Shown here: positions 7,045 through 11,741 of the stretch, in pieces
Layout of the letters: the number at the start of each line of letters is the position of its first letter
How positions within the stretch are numbered: position 1 is the stretch's first letter
NCBI GenBank assembly: GCA_964574875.1
Contig: CAZNOX010000023.1
Location: forward strand, 1-11,741
Length of the DNA: 11,741 nt
Reading direction: 5' to 3'
DNA from: DSCS01 sp035391585
GTDB lineage: Bacteria > Macinerneyibacteriota > Macinerneyibacteria > Macinerneyibacteriales > DSCS01
The notes under the pieces: model-generated
The model's input: only the letters and a program-made list of their open reading frames with translations
Told to the model about the DNA's origin: nothing
Database searches by the model: none
Made by a program: the position numbers and the translations under genes

Positions 7045-7264
7045 ATCAATGGAGCTATAAAGGCCTCAGACAGAAAAAGAGGCAGCATAGAGATGAGGTA
7101 TTTATGGGATCTGGTTATCTTCAACGGTTCTGTCGTGAGAATGAAGAAAACGATCATTGTATTCCTTTCATACTTTCATTCGCTTGTTATCCGGCAAAGA
7201 TGACAAAAATGATTTTGATGGTTCATTCGGGAGATAAAAAACTTTAAAACAAAAGGAGAAGACG
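7045..7264 (+). other. Long untranslated leader with a possible 36-codon ORF
   Basis: This stretch between the predicted transcription start and the next gene holds no recognised riboswitch. A small hairpin is possible (GCCTC 7063-7067 with GAGGC 7079-7083). A 36-codon frame runs from ATG 7093 to TGA 7201-7203. From an internal ATG at 7141 it reads MKKTIIVFLSYF, like the start of a signal peptide. The first 14 bases (ATGAAGAAAACGAT) are identical to the start of the exported SUMF1 gene at 7966. It may be a degraded gene start, a leader peptide or chance. AAGGAG at 7253-7258 serves the gene at 7265. Confidence 0.35.
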
Positions 7265-7948
7265 ATGAAAAAAGCCGTTCTTGTGTTTGTCTCAATGATG
7301 GTGTTGGCGGGCCTGATCGCAGCTCAGGATGGGAAGAAGATGCAGCGTTTCGGCATAAAAAGAGGCGTTGTCAAGTATGAGATCACAGGGAATACCAACG
7401 GGACCAGGTCCGTCTGGTGGGATGATTACGGCCGCAAAATGCGTGAAGAGATCAGTACGGTGACGGTCACAAAGATCTTGGGCATGAAAAGCGAGACGAC
7501 GACTCATACGGTGACAGTGACTGTTGAGGACCGTTTCTGGACAGCGGATCTGGAGAAGATGACCGGCATCAAGGGAGCGCTTTACGGCACGGAATTAGAT
7601 GAAGAGATCGATGAGATGACAGAGAAAGAGCAGGAGGCCCTGGGACAGGCTATTCTGGATTCTCTGGGCGGGGAGATCGAAGGGCAGGAGTCATTCATGG
7701 GGTACACCTGCGATGTGGTCCGTGCTTTGGGATCACGGGTGTGGGTCCATAAAGGAATCAGTTTGAAGACAGAAAGCAATGTCATGGGAATCAAGTATTT
7801 TGAAAAAGCCGTTCACTTTGTCCCGGGTGACGATGTCCAGGATTCCTATTTCCAGCCTTATTCCGGTGTTGAGTATAAAGAGTATGAGATCGAGAGTCAG
7901 GGAGAGGATGAAGGGCAAACGGAGATCTTAAAAGGACTTTTCGGTTAA
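7265..7948 (+). CDS. Exported DUF4412-like protein, function unknown
   Basis: The 227-aa product begins with a signal peptide (KK, then a hydrophobic stretch to about residue 18, with cleavage likely near GLIAA-QDG, about 18-21). It is therefore probably periplasmic or outer-membrane associated. The mature protein follows a pattern I associate with DUF4412-like/lipoprotein-carrier-fold exported proteins. It opens with a strand like KRGVVKYEITG and then WWDDYGRKMREE (about 51-62). A middle segment carries EDRFWTADLEKMTG (about 88-101). The C-terminal part has GYTCDVVRALGSRVWVHKGI (146-165) followed by SLKTESNVMG. The assignment is from remembered pattern, and the role is unknown. AAGGAG lies six bases upstream. 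The stop codon overlaps a possible ATG of the next gene (TAATG), and it is first in a three-gene exported-protein operon. Confidence 0.8.
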   Translation: MKKAVLVFVSMMVLAGLIAAQDGKKMQRFGIKRGVVKYEITGNTNGTRSVWWDDYGRKMREEISTVTVTKILGMKSETTTHTVTVTVEDRFWTADLEKMTGIKGALYGTELDEEIDEMTEKEQEALGQAILDSLGGEIEGQESFMGYTCDVVRALGSRVWVHKGISLKTESNVMGIKYFEKAVHFVPGDDVQDSYFQPYSGVEYKEYEIESQGEDEGQTEILKGLFG

Positions 7949-7965
7949 TGGAAGAGGACAAGAGC

Positions 7966-8757
7966 ATGAAGAAAACGATTGTTTTTTTTGCCTTTCTGGC
8001 TCTGTATGTTCTTTTCATGACACCAGCCATTTGCGGAGAATCTCCTGAGATGGTCACAATCGAAGGCGGGACCTTTATCATGGGGTCTGACCATGCAGGC
8101 GAAAGGGAGCGTCCGGCCCATAACGTCACCATCTCATCCTTTCTCCTCAGTTCAGGGGAAGTGACACAGAGGATGTGGAATGAGGTCATGGATGACAACC
8201 CTTCGCGTCTCAAAGGTGAAGACCTTCCAGTGGATCGAGTCACCTGGCTCATGGCCGTGGAGTTCTGCAACCGTCTGAGTTCGAAAGAGGGTTTGGAGCC
8301 CGTTTACACGATCAAAGATGGCAGAGCCCAAATCGATTGGACAAAAAACGGTTATCGGCTGCCCACCGAAGCGGAATGGGAGTTTGCTGCAAAAGGGGGA
8401 AAGCAAAGCCAGGGGTTTCAATATGCAGGGTCTGATGTCATTGATGACGTTGCCTGGTATAAAGAGAACAGCAGGTTTCAACCGCATCCTGTCAAAGAGA
8501 AGAAACCAAACGAACTGGGCCTCTATGACATGAGCGGGAATGTCTACGAATGGTGCTGGGATTGGTTCGGGGAGTCTTATTTCTCTGATTCTCCTGAGCA
8601 AGACCCCAGAGGCCCGGCAACCGGGGAGAGAAAGATCCTCAGAGGGGGATGCTGGTATTCCGAAGCCAAACACTCTGTCATAGTGGCCAGAGTCCATGCA
8701 AACCCTGAAGGGCAGGGGGCCAACGTGGGATTTCGTCTCTGCCGGACCCTTCCCTGA
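7966..8757 (+). CDS. Exported SUMF1/FGE-fold protein, not a canonical formylglycine-generating enzyme
   Basis: The 263-aa product has a signal peptide (MKKTIVFFAFLALYVLFM, cleavage near residues 21-24). ATG 7966 is preferred over ATG 7948 because GAAGAGG (7951-7957) lies eight bases upstream and the signal peptide then starts cleanly. The mature part is one SUMF1 (FGE-sulfatase) domain: EGGTFIMGS (33-41), RLPTEAEWEFAAKGG (131-145), GLYDMSGNVYEW (185-196), RGGCW (226-230) and NVGFRLCR (253-260). True aerobic FGE carries two copper-binding cysteines after the GG motif. Here the aligned positions are serines (S232 and S237), so sulfatase activation is unlikely. Members of this fold without the pair often act as binding or structural domains. 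The gene lies 22 bases before a paralogue. Confidence 0.88.
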   Translation: MKKTIVFFAFLALYVLFMTPAICGESPEMVTIEGGTFIMGSDHAGERERPAHNVTISSFLLSSGEVTQRMWNEVMDDNPSRLKGEDLPVDRVTWLMAVEFCNRLSSKEGLEPVYTIKDGRAQIDWTKNGYRLPTEAEWEFAAKGGKQSQGFQYAGSDVIDDVAWYKENSRFQPHPVKEKKPNELGLYDMSGNVYEWCWDWFGESYFSDSPEQDPRGPATGERKILRGGCWYSEAKHSVIVARVHANPEGQGANVGFRLCRTLP

Positions 8758-8779
8758 AAAAGAGATAAGGAGATAGCTT

Positions 8780-9541
8780 ATGCGGAATATTCGTGTGATT
8801 GGTTTATTTATTATCATTTCTCTTTTTTTTACAGCTTGCGAAACTGTGCGACCCGGCTTGAAAAACGAAACCAAGGAGATGGGAAGCCCCATGATCGCTG
8901 TGGAAGCCGGAAGCAATGCCAAGGGGTCTGCAGAGAGTGACTTTTTGTTGGGAAAGACCGAAGTCCTTCAAAAAGATTTTATGGCTCTGATGGGATTTAA
9001 CCCGTCAAAACACCAGGGTGACGATTTGCCTGTGCATAATGTGACCTGGTATGACGCGTTAGCCTACTGTAATGCCCTGAGTGAGGCAGAAGGACTGCAA
9101 CCCTGCTACACGTTAAGCAATACCCGTTATGAGGGGACTTCTCTTGTCAATGCGGATGTCACTGTCCGCGAGGAGGCTTCCGGCTACCGCCTCCCGGAAA
9201 AGAAAGTCTGGGCCTATGCCGCTGCCGGAGGGAAAAAGACCAAGGGTTTCAAATACAGCGGAAGCGATAATATCAGTGATGTGTGCTGGTATAAAGAGAA
9301 CAGCATGGGGTCTCCCCATAAAAGTGCAAGTAAAAAGGCCAATGAGTTGGGGCTGTATGACATGAGCGGCAATGTCTGGGAATGGACGGCCACAGCATCG
9401 CAAAATAAATATAAGGTCATTTACGGCGGGTGCTGGGCTGATGGTGAAGACCATGCACAGGTTCCCGGCTTCAATGCCGAATATCCTCATAAAGCCTCTC
9501 CCTATGTGGGGTTTCGGGTATACAGACCCGCAACGGATTAA
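8780..9541 (+). CDS. SUMF1/FGE-fold lipoprotein, reduced domain
   Basis: The 253-aa product is a predicted lipoprotein: a hydrophobic segment ends in FFTAC with the lipid-accepting cysteine at C20. The body is a SUMF1-type domain related to the preceding gene: DDLPVHNVTWYDALAYCNAL (81-100), GYRLPEKKVWAYAAAGG (135-151), GLYDMSGNVWEW (191-202), YGGCW (215-219) and VGFRVYR (243-249). TAAGGAGA (8766-8773) lies just upstream. Compared with the first copy it lacks about 13 residues near the N-terminal HNV strand and about 17 residues between NVWEW and GGCW. RLPTEAEWE is changed to RLPEKKVWA. The FGE cysteine positions after GG are aspartate and alanine, so enzymatic activity is unlikely. A 20-base identical block shared with the first copy (8454-8473 and 9286-9305) supports tandem duplication. 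A terminator follows. Confidence 0.86.
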   Translation: MRNIRVIGLFIIISLFFTACETVRPGLKNETKEMGSPMIAVEAGSNAKGSAESDFLLGKTEVLQKDFMALMGFNPSKHQGDDLPVHNVTWYDALAYCNALSEAEGLQPCYTLSNTRYEGTSLVNADVTVREEASGYRLPEKKVWAYAAAGGKKTKGFKYSGSDNISDVCWYKENSMGSPHKSASKKANELGLYDMSGNVWEWTATASQNKYKVIYGGCWADGEDHAQVPGFNAEYPHKASPYVGFRVYRPATD

Positions 9542-9560
9542 GCCAGTCATTTTTCAGTCA

Positions 9561-9615
9561 GCCCCGGCCTTCTCAGTCTTTTTAAGGGTCAGACGGGAAG
9601 CCGGGGCGGTTTTTT
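9561..9615 (+). terminator. Rho-independent terminator after the exported-protein operon
   Basis: GCCCCGGC (9561-9568) pairs with GCCGGGGC (9600-9607). The inner arm continues with CTTCTC...GTCT against AGAC...GGGAAG, with small bulges. Six T residues follow (9610-9615). There is no T-run for the opposite strand, so it should act only on the plus-strand transcript. The rest of 9542-9764, between the two convergent genes, shows nothing else I can support. Confidence 0.85.
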
Positions 9616-9764
9616 CTCCTGATCTCTTCAAAAACAGTTTACCTTCCTCCATCCCCTGTAAAAAATGGCCATTCGTCCTTTAGAGTCTTTTCATCAAAAA
9701 TGGAAACAGAAGACTGGTACGTTTATCAAGGTCACTGAACAGAACCTCTTGAGGTCCGGACTTG

Positions 9765-10940
9765 TCAAAGATTGTCTTTTTTCAGAAACCGGGTCTTGAG
9801 ATAGAGGCTTTCGGGGAACTGGATGAGGACAGGGTGGTCAGGGGCCTGGACTCCCCCGGGAAGAGATGTCATCCTGGAGCGGGATTCCATGGCGCTTTTC
9901 ATGAGCATCTCGTCAAACTGCAGGGCGGAGACATGGTAGGAGCAGCTTGAGGTCGCCAGCAGCCCTCCCGACGCCATCTTCTTCATCACAGCGCGGTTGA
10001 GGTAGAGATACCCCTTGAGAGCAGAGGGAAGGTCTTTTTTGGATTTAGCAAAAGCCGGAGGATCCAGGGAGACCGTATCCAGCAACGTGATCTCCTTGAT
10101 ATATTGAAAGATATCGGCCTTGATGAAGGTGCCTCTGCCGGCCCATCCGTTGAGTTTGAGGTTTTCGCGCACGAGATCCCCGGCGTCATCGGATATATCC
10201 ACAAAGAGAGCCGAAGAAGCTCCTGCCTTGAGGGCATAAAGGCCCCAGGCGCCGGCGTAACAGAAAAGGTCGGTAAAACCGCGCCCCGCCGTATACGCGG
10301 AGAACTGTCTCCTGTTCTCTTTCTGGTCCAGGAAAAGAGAGGTCTTCTGTCCGCTGTAAGGGCGGATGAGAAACCGCACACCTCCCTCTTCAACGATGGT
10401 TTCTTCCGGGACTGTCCCGCTCAAAAGCCGTGTCTCCGGGGTGATTCCTTCGCGGGAAAGGACGGACGCGGTGTTTTTCAAAAGAATGCCTTTGGGGCTG
10501 AGAAGCTCGTTGAGTGCTTTGACAATGGGCCCTTCGTAAGGAAGCAGGGCCTTGGCGTTGATTTCCAGGATAAGATAGTCGCCGTAGCGGTCGGCTACAA
10601 GGCCCGGAAGGCCGTCTGATTCCCCGTAGACCAGACGAAGAGTGGTCCACCCGGGGTAGAGTTCTTCTCTGCGTATCAGGGCACTCTTCATGCGTTCATA
10701 AAAGAAAGTCTCCGGAGAAAAGCTGCTGCCGTGTGTGAGAAGGCGCAGAGCGATGAGGGAATGTTTGTGAAAGAGGGCTTTTCCCAGAAAGTCATCCTTC
10801 GGGGATGAGAGAACCCCCAGGCAGAGGTCGGGAAGCTCCCGGAGGGGAGTGACGATCTCGTTGGAAAAGACCCAGGGATAGCCGCCGCTTATTTTGGCCG
10901 CCGCCCTCGGGGAGATGATGATCTTTTCTTCAGTGAGCAT
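9765..10940 (-). CDS. rlmI: RlmI-type 23S rRNA (cytosine-C5) methyltransferase
   Basis: This is a SAM-dependent RNA methyltransferase. E. coli RlmI makes m5C1962 in 23S rRNA; the exact target here is inferred. From ATG 10940 it is 391 aa, the usual family length. It has an N-terminal PUA-like RNA-binding segment (PRAAAKISGGYPWVFSNEI, 11-29) and GESDGLPGLVADRYG (106-120). The family motif LDQKENR is at 205-211 (usually LDQRxNR), and SAM-binding DLFCYAGAWGLYALKAGA at 224-241. DPPAFAKSK (293-301) and SSCS (331-334) follow, with probable catalytic C333. An upstream extension is open to 11048, but its residues do not look like protein of this family and the PUA domain starts right at M10940. There is no strong Shine-Dalgarno. 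The gene is convergent to the exported-protein operon and divergent from the lipoprotein gene. Confidence 0.9.
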   Translation of the reverse strand: MLTEEKIIISPRAAAKISGGYPWVFSNEIVTPLRELPDLCLGVLSSPKDDFLGKALFHKHSLIALRLLTHGSSFSPETFFYERMKSALIRREELYPGWTTLRLVYGESDGLPGLVADRYGDYLILEINAKALLPYEGPIVKALNELLSPKGILLKNTASVLSREGITPETRLLSGTVPEETIVEEGGVRFLIRPYSGQKTSLFLDQKENRRQFSAYTAGRGFTDLFCYAGAWGLYALKAGASSALFVDISDDAGDLVRENLKLNGWAGRGTFIKADIFQYIKEITLLDTVSLDPPAFAKSKKDLPSALKGYLYLNRAVMKKMASGGLLATSSCSYHVSALQFDEMLMKSAMESRSRMTSLPGGVQAPDHPVLIQFPESLYLKTRFLKKDNL

Positions 10941-11068
10941 GGTCTCAATGTAGGCTTTAATCCCGAAGATGTAAAGAAAAAAGAGAAACGGTCCGCGCCT
11001 CAACCGTCGAGGTGATGCACCACCCAGACATTGGGCTCCAATTTTCAAAAAAAAATGACCATTAGGTA

Positions 11069-11096
11069 TTGTATTAATTGAAGATGATGATATATT
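11069..11096 (+). promoter_or_regulatory. Probable sigma70-type promoter for the lipoprotein gene
   Basis: TTGTAT (11069-11074) and TATATT (11091-11096) are 16 bases apart in the AT-rich gap between two divergent genes. They lie about 65 bases before the start at 11162. A small hairpin (ATTGG 11030-11034 with CCAAT 11038-11042) lies upstream. I could not find a convincing promoter for the minus-strand methyltransferase here. Confidence 0.5.
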
Positions 11097-11161
11097 AGAG
11101 ATGTTAATAAGAGATCCGGTTCATTTGTTTTATCGGGTTATTTGTAGGTAAAGGAGGGTTT

Positions 11162-11731
11162 ATGAAAGTGTTCAACTGTGTGGTGATGGGCTTGCTTTTG
11201 ATGAGTGTTTTAAGTGTTACAGGGTGTAGCCCTGCTGCACCAAATGTCAAAGAGACGACAGTGGAAAAGGTCTACCGGCCGGTGTGGTGGGACAATCAGG
11301 ACCCGGCCTCCCCCTATCTCAATGTCTATGGCATGGGGACGGCCTCCTATGAAGAGTCGTCCATCGATATTGCCAAGTCCAATGCATGGTCGGAAGCCTC
11401 TCAGTATGTCCAGGTTTATGTGGACGGGATGATCAAGAGATACTTAAGGGAGTCCGGGGTGGATAATCCCCAGGTTCTTCAATCTTCGGAAAAAGCGACA
11501 CAGGTTGTGACCTCTTCTGAGTTTTCAGGCGTAATGACCGTTAAGTCTGAGACCATCAAAGAAGATGGAAAATACAGGACATTTATCGCCCTGGCTATTC
11601 CCAAAGAAGATGTTAACAAGAAGATGCTTGATGCCATAAAAAATGAAGAAGCGCTCTACACGGAGTTTAAAGCCTCTCAGGCTTTCCAGGAGCTGGAAAG
11701 AATCGTCAAGGATAAAAACGCCGCTGAATAA
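11162..11731 (+). CDS. LPP20-like lipoprotein
   Basis: The 189-aa product is a predicted lipoprotein with lipobox SVTGC and lipid-accepting cysteine C22. The pattern after it resembles the LPP20 family: a PVWWDN segment (about 40-45), YLNVYGMGTA (about 52-61), then a helix with regularly spaced alanines (IAKSNAWSEASQYVQVYVDGMIK). A strand follows near GVMTVKSETIKEDGKYRTFIALAIP. Such proteins are usually anchored in the outer or inner membrane, and their roles are mostly unknown. AAGGAGG (11151-11157) lies four bases upstream of the ATG, a strong ribosome binding site. After the stop, AAGGA overlaps TAA and an ATG occurs at 11738, so a cotranscribed gene may begin at the window edge. The family call is from remembered pattern. 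Confidence 0.75.
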   Translation: MKVFNCVVMGLLLMSVLSVTGCSPAAPNVKETTVEKVYRPVWWDNQDPASPYLNVYGMGTASYEESSIDIAKSNAWSEASQYVQVYVDGMIKRYLRESGVDNPQVLQSSEKATQVVTSSEFSGVMTVKSETIKEDGKYRTFIALAIPKEDVNKKMLDAIKNEEALYTEFKASQAFQELERIVKDKNAAE

Positions 11732-11741
11732 GGACCTATGG

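Noticed and set aside
7948..7965. ATG 7948 as start of the first SUMF1 gene (TAATG overlap)
   Set aside because: It would put six charged residues before the signal peptide. ATG 7966 has a better-spaced GAAGAGG and gives a clean signal peptide.
9744..9755. ACCTC-TT-GAGGT inverted repeat as a terminator for the minus-strand gene
   Set aside because: The loop is too small and no T-run follows on the minus strand.
10941..11048. An N-terminal extension of 36 residues on the rRNA methyltransferase
   Set aside because: The residues do not match the family, the PUA domain begins right at M10940, and 391 aa is the normal length. The stretch is more likely leader and intergenic DNA.
1..11741. CRISPR arrays, tRNA or rRNA genes, insertion sequences or phage genes
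   Set aside because: I saw no repeat-spacer pattern, no tRNA or rRNA-like sequence, and no transposase, integrase or terminal inverted repeats.

Overview
The window looks like chromosomal DNA of a diderm (Gram-negative type) bacterium. It has a standard bacterial F1 ATP synthase gene order, two predicted lipoproteins with lipobox cysteines, and two exported proteins with Sec-type signal peptides. Gene starts have clear AGGAG-type ribosome binding sites, and base composition is moderately GC (about half, by eye). I cannot name the lineage. The mix of F-type ATPase, a stand-alone imidazolonepropionase, SUMF1-fold exported proteins and a secreted DUF4412-like protein fits a poorly cultivated anaerobic phylum, but that is only an impression.

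Region 1 (1-4523) is the 3' part of an atp operon: the last codons of what is probably atpH (delta), then atpA (alpha), atpG (gamma), atpD (beta) and atpC (epsilon). All catalytic motifs are intact. Alpha and beta both carry extra C-terminal tails: about 39 residues, net acidic, on alpha, and about 50 residues, very lysine-rich, on beta. The codons that begin the beta tail contain an A AAA AAG heptamer in the phase used by dnaX. A -1 shift there would end translation three codons later and give a tail-less beta.

Region 2 (4495-6983) runs on from atpC with overlapping genes: a TrmN6-type adenine-N6 methyltransferase, imidazolonepropionase (hutI), and a small protein with a C4 zinc ribbon at its N-terminus. 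No terminator is visible between them, so they may be transcribed as a tail of the atp operon.

Region 3 (7011-9615) is a separate unit. It starts from a strong sigma70-like promoter with a leader of about 220 nt, followed by a DUF4412-like exported protein and two tandem SUMF1/FGE-fold exported proteins, the second a lipoprotein. It ends at a good rho-independent terminator. Neither SUMF1 protein has the two active-site cysteines of formylglycine-generating enzyme.

Region 4 (9765-10940, minus strand) is an RlmI-type 23S rRNA cytosine-C5 methyltransferase, convergent to region 3. Region 5 (11069-end) is a promoter and an LPP20-like lipoprotein gene, divergent from the methyltransferase. A further gene may start at the very end of the window.

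Most of the window is ordinary. The points most worth a second look are the charged tails on F1 alpha and beta with the possible frameshift site, and the exported DUF4412/SUMF1/SUMF1 operon with its long leader.
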